Shown one piece after another: positions 50,027-58,395 of a stretch of 64,000 nucleotides of DNA (the stretch's first letter is position 1; each line of letters begins with the position of its first letter). Under the pieces are notes generated by a model. The model searched no databases and had not been told where the DNA came from. It was given only the letters and a program-made list of their open reading frames with translations. This stretch comes from Pseudomonas sp. (GTDB lineage Bacteria; Pseudomonadota; Gammaproteobacteria; Pseudomonadales; Pseudomonadaceae). Both the position numbers and the translations under genes were made by a program. The stretch spans positions 1 to 64,000 of the forward strand of contig NZ_JASLGE010000056.1 of assembly GCF_030150285.1 (NCBI RefSeq), written 5' to 3'.

Positions 50027-50353
50027 ATGATCGGAATGGACCGCCATACCGGGCTGCCTATCTCGGGCGTTGAACACCTGAGGCAGTCCATTGCAGACAT
50101 CTTGACCACGCCGCTGGGTTCCCGGCTGATGCGCCCGGAATACGGCAGCACAATCCGACGCTTTGTCGACCTGCCCGTCAGTGAGGGCTGGAAAAGCGCT
50201 GTGCAGGCCGAAGCAGCCCGCGCCCTGAAGCGCTGGGAGCCGCGTCTGGAACTGACGCAGGTGCAAGTCCTGTCCGTTCTTGATGGGCGTATCACGTTTC
50301 GCCTGTCGGGGGTCTACAAGGGCGATAGCCAGCTAGTGGAAGTGACCGTATGA
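50027..50353 (+). CDS. Baseplate protein W (gp25-like)
   Basis: A 108-residue GPW/gp25 family protein, which initiates sheath assembly. HLRQSIADILTTPLGSRLMR and PEYGSTIRRFVDLPVSEGWK are signatures. The stop overlaps the J gene by four bases. Confidence 0.92.
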   Translation: MIGMDRHTGLPISGVEHLRQSIADILTTPLGSRLMRPEYGSTIRRFVDLPVSEGWKSAVQAEAARALKRWEPRLELTQVQVLSVLDGRITFRLSGVYKGDSQLVEVTV

Positions 50354-51240
50354 GCACACTTGACCTGTCCCGTTTACCGGCCCCGCTTGTGCTGGAGTCG
50401 CTTGATTTTGAAGTGATGTATCAGGAAGCGCTGACCGACTTTCGCGCCTTGATGGGGGGCAACTGGTCGGCGGCGCTGGAGTCCGATCCGGTCGTCAAAC
50501 TGCTGGAGAAAGCCGCCTACGACAAGATGATGGGACGTGCGCGGATCAACGACGCGGCCAAGGCGTTGCTGCTGGCCTTTGCCCGTGACAGCGATCTGGA
50601 TCATCTGGCGGCCAACTACAACGTCAAACGGCTACTTGTGATCGCTGCTGATTCCGGTGCTGTGCCGCCGATCGAGGCGCAGTACGAATCGGACGATTCC
50701 CTGGTGGAGCGCACGCTGTTGGCGTTTGAGGGCATGTCGATTGCCGGCCCTCGGGATGCCTACGTGTTTCATGCCATGTCGGCCGATGGCCGCGTGGCGG
50801 ATGCCCGGGCCGCCAGTCCAAGCCCGGCCACGGTTGAGGTCAGCATTCTTAGCCGCATTGGCGATGGCGTGGCGTCTGAGGATTTGCTTGAAGTGGTGCG
50901 GGTGGCCCTCGGCGATGAGGATGTGCGGCCGGTCGGCGACCGCTTGATCGTTCAGTCTGCCAGCCTGATCGACTATCGGATCGAGGCTGTTTTATACCTC
51001 TACCCGGGCCCGGAGATTGAGCTAAGCCTGACTGAAGCCCGATCCTCCCTGAATCGCTATATCAACACCCAGCGCCGCCTGGGGCGCGATATTCGTCGTT
51101 CGGCGATTCATGCTGCCTTGCATGTGTCGCGGGTGCAGCGCGTGGAACTGATCCACCCAGTTGAGGATGTGGTGGTGCTGGACCACGAAGCCGCCAATTG
51201 CACGGGCCTTAGCGTGGTGTTCGGTGGCACTGATGAGTGA
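50350..51240 (+). CDS. Baseplate protein J
   Basis: A 296-residue baseplate wedge protein. ESDPVVKLLEKAAYDKMMGR and HLAANYNVKRLL near the middle of the N-terminal half, and GRDIRRSAIHAALHVSRVQR near the end, are typical of gpJ. Overlaps gpI by 8 bases. Confidence 0.93.
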   Translation: MSTLDLSRLPAPLVLESLDFEVMYQEALTDFRALMGGNWSAALESDPVVKLLEKAAYDKMMGRARINDAAKALLLAFARDSDLDHLAANYNVKRLLVIAADSGAVPPIEAQYESDDSLVERTLLAFEGMSIAGPRDAYVFHAMSADGRVADARAASPSPATVEVSILSRIGDGVASEDLLEVVRVALGDEDVRPVGDRLIVQSASLIDYRIEAVLYLYPGPEIELSLTEARSSLNRYINTQRRLGRDIRRSAIHAALHVSRVQRVELIHPVEDVVVLDHEAANCTGLSVVFGGTDE

Positions 51241-51868
51241 TGCCAGCCTGTTGCCGCCGAACCGCACTACGCTGGAGCAGGCGCTGGCCTTGGTGTCGAT
51301 GGAAAAGGTGAGCCTGCCAAACGTCCTGCGCCGCATGATCTCACCGGACACCTGCCCGGTTGCGTTGCTGCCCTGGCTGGCCATTCAGCGCAGTGTTGAT
51401 CGCTGGGACCCGGAGTGGTCGGAGGCGATCAAGCGCAAGGTGATTAAGGATTCTTTCGAGATCCACAAACGCAAGGGCACCTTGGGCGCGCTCCGGCGGG
51501 TGATTGAACCGTTTGCCGACCTTATCGACATCACCGAATGGCACCAGTTGGAGCCGATGGGCGAGCCCGGCACTTTCACCTTGAGCCTGGCGCTGTTTGA
51601 TAGCGGCCTGAGCGAGCAGGGGCTGGCTGACCTTGAACGGATGATTGCCGACACCAAGCCGATCAGCCGGCACCTGGTGGGATTGAACATTACCTACAGC
51701 CCGACAGGCGCGTTGTTCTTGGGTGGTGCGATTTTTACCGGCGACGAAGTGGTTATTTCCTCCGCTGAATTGCAGTTCAGTGATGAGGACTTAAACCGAT
51801 TGGAAAGTGCCGCGAAAGATTACAACCGTATCGGCAACGTCTTTATGTCCAAACTTTTTAGCATTTGA
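51233..51868 (+). CDS. Tail protein I (baseplate wedge)
   Basis: A 211-residue P2 gpI-like protein, starting MSDASLLPPNRTTLEQALAL. LLPWLAIQRSVDRWDPEWSE and SFEIHKRKGTLGALRRVIEP are family signatures. Joins the baseplate to the tail fibres. The next gene starts 17 bases after its stop. Confidence 0.92.
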   Translation: MSDASLLPPNRTTLEQALALVSMEKVSLPNVLRRMISPDTCPVALLPWLAIQRSVDRWDPEWSEAIKRKVIKDSFEIHKRKGTLGALRRVIEPFADLIDITEWHQLEPMGEPGTFTLSLALFDSGLSEQGLADLERMIADTKPISRHLVGLNITYSPTGALFLGGAIFTGDEVVISSAELQFSDEDLNRLESAAKDYNRIGNVFMSKLFSI

Positions 51869-51885
51869 TCTTCAGGAAAATATAT

Positions 51886-54831
51886 ATGGACCATCAGGCG
51901 GAGCGGCTTGGTTTAATTGTGGAAGCTGCAGAACAAAGTATGGACATTGTTCAGCGCTTTTCTAATGATCCGATTGGTGCTGGGAATATTCAAACTGCAT
52001 CAGGCCCAATCAAGAATCTTAAACAAGTCTCCGCTGATATTACGTCTGACGGCCAGTTAGCCATCGGTGTGGCGGTGACTGAGTTGATTGCAGAGTTGAA
52101 AGCCGAAACATCGGTTAGCGCATTAATTGATGGGCTAACGGATTCTGCTGTCGTTGCCTCTAATAATGCTGCCATTGCCGTTGTTGCTGCCGAGCACGCC
52201 AATGCAACGGGCAAAATCTACGACAGCACCGCAATCGGTTTAGTGAGTACAGCAAATGGTCAGTATTTCAGTGTTCCGAGCCCGGACAATCTGGAAAATT
52301 TGATTCTGTATAAAAATAACGCGGGTGTGGCTCTTGATACGGGTAAGCGTTCTCCAAACGCCCCAGTGACGGCCATCGCCCGTCGCGGCAACTATGTACT
52401 ATCCGGCCGCGCTACAAAGGTGGAAAAAATTGCCGGGACCTCTGATTACCTGGTGAGTTGGGGGCGGCTCTATATCTTCACGGGTACCGGCAAGGCGCAA
52501 GCCTACGTGCAAGCTGTTACCGATGTGACGGTGCCCAATGGCAAATGTGCTTATGTCGATTTGGCTGCGGAGTTGGTGGGGGGGGAGTATGTTGTACAGG
52601 TCTCTGAACTCCCGTTAGCGACCACTGCAAATCCGCCGGGTTCCTACATCGACGATAGCAAGATCATCTTGTTCACTTGCCTGAATGGGATCATTGGGGG
52701 CGTTATTCACCCTCAGTACCATGCTGTCGCAGACGGTGCAGTTGGACGTGTTGCGTTGGACATTTCGCTGAAAAACATGCTGGATCGGGGTAGTTGGAAT
52801 GTGGCGGGCAAAGCCACCAAGCTCCAGCCGCTGGTATCGACACCTTCGACTTACCAGATCAGCTTTCCCGAACTGACGATAACCGGCGCGCAGACGTTTT
52901 CCGCTAAGCGTGTGGCCCCTGCCACCGATGTGATCGTACCGGCCGGCGAGGCCATGTACGTTGATCTGGATGGCGATCTCAATGGCAGTGATCAACTGGT
53001 AGCCCAAGTCACCAGTGGCGGTTATACCGCCGGGATGCTGGCCAACGGCGCGTTCATCACCGATCGCAAGGTTTATCTATTCGTCAATGATAAGCGGGGT
53101 ATCGCGGGACCTCTGGCGCAGCAGCAAATCACCTTCAACTTCATCGATCAGAGTTTGAAGAACCGGGCCAACCGCCCGGCCTATGTGGTGATGGGTGATT
53201 TAACCCGGTATTTGGAAAGCGGTACGGCGTGCGTGATGTCGTTCGGCGATCTGAGGATTACCCGAGGCATCGGCAACACCACGGTCGTGGTGGCGGGGCT
53301 TGCGGATGTATCGGTGGCCCGAGGTCAGGCGCTGTATGTGGACCTTAGTGCTGCTCTGGTTGACGGAAAATTGGTGCCGCAATTGACCACTGGAGGATAT
53401 TCCAGCCCCACGGGTGGGCTTGCCAATGGTGCGTTTGTCGATGACAACAAGCTCTATCTGTTCATCAACGACGCGGTGGGGTATGGCGGTGCACTGGCTA
53501 ATCGGCGGCCGGCCAATCCCTACCTGGGCGAAGTCTGGATGAAGCAAGCGCCGAACAACGTCACGTTCGATCCGGCCACCCGCACGCTGGCGTGGGACAA
53601 CTATTTGATCCTGCCGGCGATCGGAGGGCAGGGCCGAATCAAGTTGGCACCGGGTTCTTTCACGTTCTCCAGCACCACCCTCAATGTGGCCTACCTGGAC
53701 ATGTTGGCAGTGGTCACCACGGGGGATACGCCGGCTACGGCGGTTAAGGGGGGAACCTACCACGATGGCGCGGTGGCTGATCGCTTCCGTGGCCAGTCGC
53801 ACCAGTTGCCGATGTTTTACTGGAACGGGGCAAGCGATTACGGCCCGCTCTGTGGCTTCCCGCGCGCATCTGAGCCGGTTGGAACAGTGGTTTCAACGCT
53901 GGCTCAGGATGACGTGGTGGTGAAGACCAGCGCTAACGCCGTCAGCGCTTTTGTGAAGGGTGCCAAGTCCAGTTCCCTCAAGTACCTGGAACAAACGATT
54001 GGTTACGAAAATCGTCCCTTTGATCCGACGGGTGCAGACGCTTATGGCAACTCGGACTTGTGGCGTCTTAAGCACCAATATGAATGTGATCTGACTACCA
54101 GCTCCACCAGTTTTGTCCGGGCCCGTGGAAGCCAGCCATTACTCAATGGAGGTGAGCTTGAGATGGCAGCGCTCGAGGACGGTATGCCGGATTACATGGG
54201 GGGCTTTCATGGCGACGAGATCAAGACATTTGCTGCCCTGTTTCTGGATGGCGTGCAGATCCCGTTTAACACGGTCGCAACCTACGTCGGCAAGAAGCTG
54301 ACCCTGGTGCAGAACTCTCGCTTGTATCGCTGCAACACCCAGGTGGAAGTGGCCACCCACGTCAAGCGGGTGACCCTCAGTCGCGAAGATGGTGGTTTGA
54401 AGATCGCGATATCGCAGCAGGTGGTGTGGTCGAAGTCCTTGGTGCTGAAGGCGGCCATGTTAACCATGCTACCAATCAAGCGGTTGATCAAGGACACGAC
54501 CGGTGAGGTCATTACCAATACCGCGATGCGTGCGCCGTATACCTCGATCGAGGATGTGTCCGCAACCGGGTTTGCTCAGGTGACCACCTTGGGTTCGTTG
54601 CCCGATGCCCAGCTCTGGGGGCCAACCGGTATCTCAGCCAGCGTTCAGATCCTGAAACACCCAGGCTTGCCAAGCTGCGGGTTCTATATCGCCAGTGCGG
54701 TCAACTACAACAAGTTTTACTACAGCGTGGCTGGCAGCACGGTCAGCACTATGGGGGGCACAACGCATACCACGCAGCCGGGTGAGGCGTGGGATGTCGA
54801 GAGTGTGATCCGGATGACCACCAACCTCTGA
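51886..54831 (+). CDS. Large tail fibre/spike protein with three tandem modules
   Basis: A 981-residue protein, the likely receptor-binding component. It starts MDHQAERLGLIVEAAEQSMD at 51886 with AGGAAA upstream. Three related modules occupy about residues 166-275, 296-413 and 424-541: each has an xYVDL strand and then an LF-x(2)-ND/NG-x-x-G turn (LFTCLNG, LFVNDKRG, LFINDAVG). The C-terminal part (about 740-981) is beta-rich. The first 150 codons are less GC-rich than neighbouring genes. No enzymatic motif recognised. Confidence 0.78.
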   Translation: MDHQAERLGLIVEAAEQSMDIVQRFSNDPIGAGNIQTASGPIKNLKQVSADITSDGQLAIGVAVTELIAELKAETSVSALIDGLTDSAVVASNNAAIAVVAAEHANATGKIYDSTAIGLVSTANGQYFSVPSPDNLENLILYKNNAGVALDTGKRSPNAPVTAIARRGNYVLSGRATKVEKIAGTSDYLVSWGRLYIFTGTGKAQAYVQAVTDVTVPNGKCAYVDLAAELVGGEYVVQVSELPLATTANPPGSYIDDSKIILFTCLNGIIGGVIHPQYHAVADGAVGRVALDISLKNMLDRGSWNVAGKATKLQPLVSTPSTYQISFPELTITGAQTFSAKRVAPATDVIVPAGEAMYVDLDGDLNGSDQLVAQVTSGGYTAGMLANGAFITDRKVYLFVNDKRGIAGPLAQQQITFNFIDQSLKNRANRPAYVVMGDLTRYLESGTACVMSFGDLRITRGIGNTTVVVAGLADVSVARGQALYVDLSAALVDGKLVPQLTTGGYSSPTGGLANGAFVDDNKLYLFINDAVGYGGALANRRPANPYLGEVWMKQAPNNVTFDPATRTLAWDNYLILPAIGGQGRIKLAPGSFTFSSTTLNVAYLDMLAVVTTGDTPATAVKGGTYHDGAVADRFRGQSHQLPMFYWNGASDYGPLCGFPRASEPVGTVVSTLAQDDVVVKTSANAVSAFVKGAKSSSLKYLEQTIGYENRPFDPTGADAYGNSDLWRLKHQYECDLTTSSTSFVRARGSQPLLNGGELEMAALEDGMPDYMGGFHGDEIKTFAALFLDGVQIPFNTVATYVGKKLTLVQNSRLYRCNTQVEVATHVKRVTLSREDGGLKIAISQQVVWSKSLVLKAAMLTMLPIKRLIKDTTGEVITNTAMRAPYTSIEDVSATGFAQVTTLGSLPDAQLWGPTGISASVQILKHPGLPSCGFYIASAVNYNKFYYSVAGSTVSTMGGTTHTTQPGEAWDVESVIRMTTNL

Positions 54832-54879
54832 GGTGCTGAGCGCCTATGCCGCCAGTGCGGCTACAAAATGAGCGAATGT

Positions 54880-56190
54880 ATGGCAGATCAAGATATTTTT
54901 TATGTCGCTATGTTGACCGATGTCGGTGCGGCACAACTCGCCCGCGCCGCCGCCACCGGGATACCTTTGAACTGGACCCATATGGCCGTTGGCGATGGCA
55001 ATGGTGTAACGCCCATTCCGTCGCAATTGCAAACGGCGCTGGTTCACGAAAACCTGCGCTTGCCCTTAAATCGGCTGACGGCTCGTGTTGATCGGCCGGT
55101 CATTGTCGCGGAGCTGGTTTTGCCGTCGAACGTGGGTGGCTGGTGGGTGCGTGAAGTGGGGTTGTATGACTCGGCTGGCAGGCTGGTGGCGGTCGCCAAT
55201 TACCCGGCGACCTTCAAGCCGACGCAAGCTCAGGGTACCGGACGCACTCAAGGTATTCGGATGCAACTGCTGGTCAGCAGTACAGCCGACATAACCCTGA
55301 TCAATGACCCGACGCTGGTTATGCCTACCCTGGAGGTCGTGCGTGATGAAATCCGCAAGGGTACGGCCGGCTACGCCTCCCGACTAAAGACGTCGCGCAA
55401 GATCGCGCTCATGGGCGATGCCACCGGCGAGGCGCTATTCGATGGATCGAACAATGCGACTATCGACATGGCCCTGGCCAATTCAGGGGTGACAGCGGGG
55501 ACTTACGGAAAGGTCAAAGTCACCGCCAAGGGGCTGGTGGTCAAGGGTTTGGCGCTTGAAGCGGCGGATATTCCGGCACTGGATGCCAGCAAGATCGCAA
55601 CGGGCACCCTGAGCCGACCGACTACCGCCAATGCGGGATCCGCGAGCAAGCTGCAAACCGGACGCGCATTAAGCTTCGTCGGGGCGGCCACCGGCTTGGG
55701 TTGGTTCGATGGCAGTGGTGACCTGAATATCCAATTGGCATTGGCGGGTCTGGATACCGGCAAGCTGATCAGCGGCATTTTGCCGGTGCTGCGGGGCGGT
55801 ACCGGCGGCAATACCCCGGATACAGCGCGGGCTGCCTTGGGTGCTGGGGTGCCGTCGAGCCTGTATCACAATCCGTCTGGCTTTTGGTGGGATAAAGACA
55901 CGGGGCTTTTTGTGCAGTGGGGCAACTCGTACTTGGGTGACATGCCGGGTGGCCGGTGGAATGTTCAGTTCAACTTCCCCTATTGGTTTGATACCGCGCC
56001 TTTCATTGTGCTGCCGGTGATTACCCAGCACCCGGGCGGCAATTCGTCTGCCTCTACGGTGACGTGTGCACTGGTTGAAAGCTCACTGACCACGGCGGGG
56101 TTTGTTCTCGGCTTCACGGAGTACCTTGAATACAACCAGGCCTTTGGCGTGCGCTGGATCGCCGTCGGCTATCGCGTCACCCCGATGTAA
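54880..56190 (+). CDS. Tail fibre protein (gpH-like, DUF3751 N-terminus)
   Basis: A 436-residue protein. MADQDIFYVAMLTDVGAAQL and HMAVGDGNGVTPIPSQLQTA, with WWVREVGLYDSAGRLVAVAN, form the P2 gpH-like baseplate-attachment domain. The repeat-type shaft GSASKLQTGRALSFVGAATG follows and a C-terminal tip with WGNSYLGDMPGGRWNVQFNF. The start is uncertain (54880 or 54868), no clear ribosome-binding site. No assembly chaperone gene follows. Confidence 0.85.
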   Translation: MADQDIFYVAMLTDVGAAQLARAAATGIPLNWTHMAVGDGNGVTPIPSQLQTALVHENLRLPLNRLTARVDRPVIVAELVLPSNVGGWWVREVGLYDSAGRLVAVANYPATFKPTQAQGTGRTQGIRMQLLVSSTADITLINDPTLVMPTLEVVRDEIRKGTAGYASRLKTSRKIALMGDATGEALFDGSNNATIDMALANSGVTAGTYGKVKVTAKGLVVKGLALEAADIPALDASKIATGTLSRPTTANAGSASKLQTGRALSFVGAATGLGWFDGSGDLNIQLALAGLDTGKLISGILPVLRGGTGGNTPDTARAALGAGVPSSLYHNPSGFWWDKDTGLFVQWGNSYLGDMPGGRWNVQFNFPYWFDTAPFIVLPVITQHPGGNSSASTVTCALVESSLTTAGFVLGFTEYLEYNQAFGVRWIAVGYRVTPM

Positions 56191-56215
56191 GCACAGGGTT
56201 CACCGCTGTACTGCA

Positions 56216-56236
56216 ACCGCCGATTGGCGGTTTTTT
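56216..56236 (+). terminator. Hairpin terminator before the sheath gene
   Basis: ACCGCC-GATT-GGCGGT, with six T. Separates the fibre and sheath genes. Confidence 0.8.
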
Positions 56237-56255
56237 CGTTTCTATGGAGATAACC

Positions 56256-57419
56256 ATGAGTTCAACCGACTTCTTTCACGGCATTACGGTGGCGTTGGTA
56301 GAGACCGGCGCACGCATTATCAGCCTGCCGTCGTCCTCGATCATTGGCATTGTCGATACCTTCACCCCGGGGCTGGGCCTGGCAGAGTCTAACGTGCTCA
56401 CCTTGCTGACCCGTGAGAGTGAAGCGGTGGCCGCGTTCGGTCCTGATTCGGCGCTGACCCGGGCCTGTAAGGCCATTTTTAACCAGTCAGCGGCCGCGAT
56501 TGTCGCGGTCGGTGTTCCGACCGGCACCGAGGCGGCGGTACTCACCAGCTCGATCATCGGGGGTGTGGCGGCAGACGGCAAGCGTACTGGCATGCAGGCG
56601 TTGCTGGACGGCAAGAGCCTGTTCAACCTGCAGCCGCGGTTGTTGATTGCGCCCAAGCACAGCGCCACGGAAGCGGTGGCCACCGCGATGGATGTACTGG
56701 CCGGTAAGCTCAAGGCCATCGGCATTATCGACGGCCCCAACACCACCGACGAGGCCGCGATTGCCTACGCCGAAAACTTCGGCTCCAAACGCCTGTTTAT
56801 GATCGATCCGGCGGTCAAGCAGTGGAGTACCGCAGTCAATGGCGATGTGTCGGTGCCGGGCTCTGCGATCGCGGCAGGCCTGTTTGCTCAGACCGATTCG
56901 CGCTTTGGTTTCTGGGCGTCACCGTCGAACAAGGAAATTGCCGGCATCACCGGCACGGTGCGTCCGGTCGAGTACCTGGACGGCGACAAGACCTGTCGGG
57001 CCAATCTGCTCAACGGCGCGAATATCACCACCGTGATCCGTGATGGCGGCTATCGCCTGTGGGGCAACCGCACTCTGTCGAGTGATGCCAAGTGGGCCTT
57101 TGTCACCCGTGTGCGTACCACCGATATGGTCATGGAAGCGATTCAGGCCGGCATGAAATGGGCGGTCGACCGGGGCATCACCAAAACCTATGTCAAGGAC
57201 GTCACCGAGACGATCAACGCCTTTATGCGTGACCTCAAAGCGCTGGGCGCGGTGATCAACTTTGAGGTCTACCCCGACCTGGAGAAGACCACCGCCACGC
57301 AGATCGAGCAGGGCAAGGTGTACTGGACCATCCGCTTTACCGATGTGCCGCCGGCGGAAAACCCGATTTTCCAAATTGAAGTCACTAACCAGTGGCTGAC
57401 TGAAGTTCTGGAAGCCTGA
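56256..57419 (+). CDS. Tail sheath protein FI
   Basis: A 387-residue contractile sheath subunit, starting MSSTDFFHGITVALVETGAR (GGAG eight bases upstream). Family signatures: SLPSSSIIGIVDTFTPGLGL and VAIASAE-like core, with the C-terminal VYWTIRFTDVPPAENPIFQI motif that handles subunit interweaving. The tube gene follows 11 bases later. Confidence 0.95.
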   Translation: MSSTDFFHGITVALVETGARIISLPSSSIIGIVDTFTPGLGLAESNVLTLLTRESEAVAAFGPDSALTRACKAIFNQSAAAIVAVGVPTGTEAAVLTSSIIGGVAADGKRTGMQALLDGKSLFNLQPRLLIAPKHSATEAVATAMDVLAGKLKAIGIIDGPNTTDEAAIAYAENFGSKRLFMIDPAVKQWSTAVNGDVSVPGSAIAAGLFAQTDSRFGFWASPSNKEIAGITGTVRPVEYLDGDKTCRANLLNGANITTVIRDGGYRLWGNRTLSSDAKWAFVTRVRTTDMVMEAIQAGMKWAVDRGITKTYVKDVTETINAFMRDLKALGAVINFEVYPDLEKTTATQIEQGKVYWTIRFTDVPPAENPIFQIEVTNQWLTEVLEA

Positions 57420-57430
57420 GGAGGCGTTCA

Positions 57431-57934
57431 ATGATTCCGCAAACCCTGTTTAACACCAATATGTTTATCGCGGGCCAGAGCCTGCAGGGCGACGTCCCAA
57501 GCCTCAGCCTGCCCAAGATAACGGTGAAGACTGAGGACTATCGCGGCGGCGGTATGGATGCCTCGGTGGCGATGGACATGGGCCTTGAAAAACTGGAGGC
57601 CAGTTTTGCCACCCACGGTGTGCGCCGTGAGGTGCTGAAGCACTTCGGTGCCTTTGACCAGACCGGTTTTGATGCCTCGTTTCGCGGTGCCTTCAAGGGG
57701 CAGAAAGGCGCGACCACCGGCGTGGTGGCCACCTTGCGCGGCGGCCTGCGCGAAGTCGATCCGGGCGAGTGGTCGCCCGGGGCCAAGGCTGAGTTCAAAT
57801 ACGCCGTGGACGTCACCTACTACAAGCTCGAAATCGACGGGCGCGTGATGTACGAAATCGATCCGATCAACTCTGTACGCGTCATCGATGGCGTGGACCA
57901 ACTGGCGGACGTGCGTAACGTCCTGGGCATCTGA
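57431..57934 (+). CDS. Major tail tube protein FII
   Basis: A 167-residue P2 FII-like protein. MIPQTLFNTNMFIAGQSLQG and VTVKTEDYRGGGMDASVAMD-like sequence match the family; EYKYAVDVTYYKLEIDGRVM is in the C-terminal half. Polymerises into the inner tube. Confidence 0.94.
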   Translation: MIPQTLFNTNMFIAGQSLQGDVPSLSLPKITVKTEDYRGGGMDASVAMDMGLEKLEASFATHGVRREVLKHFGAFDQTGFDASFRGAFKGQKGATTGVVATLRGGLREVDPGEWSPGAKAEFKYAVDVTYYKLEIDGRVMYEIDPINSVRVIDGVDQLADVRNVLGI

Positions 57935-57945
57935 GGACAATGAAC

Positions 57946-58263
57946 ATGACCACCACCAAGAAACTGCCAAGCTGGCTGGAACTGACCGAAGAGGGTGCCA
58001 CCATCACCCTGCGCAAGGCGGTCGAAATCAACCAGATCAAAGTCAACCGGGTCAACTTGCGGGCACCTACCGTCAAGGACGTGCAACTGGCCACCGTCCA
58101 GTCCGGCGGTGATGCCGAAAAGCGTGAAGTTATTCTGTTCGCGTCCCTGACGCAGGCCGGTGAAAAGGATATCGGCGGCTTGACGGTGGTGGACTACAAC
58201 CGCCTGCAGGCCGGTTATTTTCGCCTGGTCGAAGATGATGAACCTTACCCCTACAACGATTAA
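57946..58263 (+). CDS. Tail assembly protein E-like (PF10109)
   Basis: A 105-residue protein from ATG at 57946 (AGGA eight bases upstream; ATG at 57940 would leave only two). ITLRKAVEINQIKVNRVNLR and APTVKDVQLATVQSGGDAEK are typical of the phage_TAC_7/gpE chaperones that work with the tape measure. The 40-residue gene overlaps its end in another frame. Confidence 0.85.
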   Translation: MTTTKKLPSWLELTEEGATITLRKAVEINQIKVNRVNLRAPTVKDVQLATVQSGGDAEKREVILFASLTQAGEKDIGGLTVVDYNRLQAGYFRLVEDDEPYPYND

Positions 58264-58360
58264 AGCGGCGGCCAAGCAACTGGCCCGGGAGTATCACTTC
58301 TCGGCCGGTGAAATCGAGACCATGCCGTTTAACCGCATGCTGTGGTGGCTCACGGATTGA
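58238..58360 (+). CDS. GpE-type small tail protein overlapping in +1 frame
   Basis: MNLTPTTIKAAAKQLAREYH, then FSAGEIETMPFNRMLWWLTD, 40 residues. A short protein with a conserved Trp-rich end is expected right after the tail assembly gene (in P2, E and E' overlap and are joined by frameshifting). Its ATG pair lies within the end of the preceding gene, 26 bases before that gene's stop, in the +1 frame. It may be translated separately or as a frameshift fusion. Confidence 0.65.
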   Translation: MNLTPTTIKAAAKQLAREYHFSAGEIETMPFNRMLWWLTD

Positions 58361-58372
58361 GCCACCCCCTCC

Positions 58373-58384
58373 GTTACGCGTAAC
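58373..58384. promoter_or_regulatory. GTTACGCGTAAC palindrome, copy 1
   Basis: A perfect 12-bp palindrome 11 bases before the tape-measure ATG. The same 14-base string CCGTTACGCGTAAC recurs at 62057-62070 and I find no third copy in the window. Confidence 0.55.
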
Positions 58385-58395
58385 AGGGCATTCCT

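Noticed and set aside
51886..56190. Diversity-generating retroelement around the fibre genes
   Set aside because: No reverse transcriptase and no template repeat are visible near the fibre genes.
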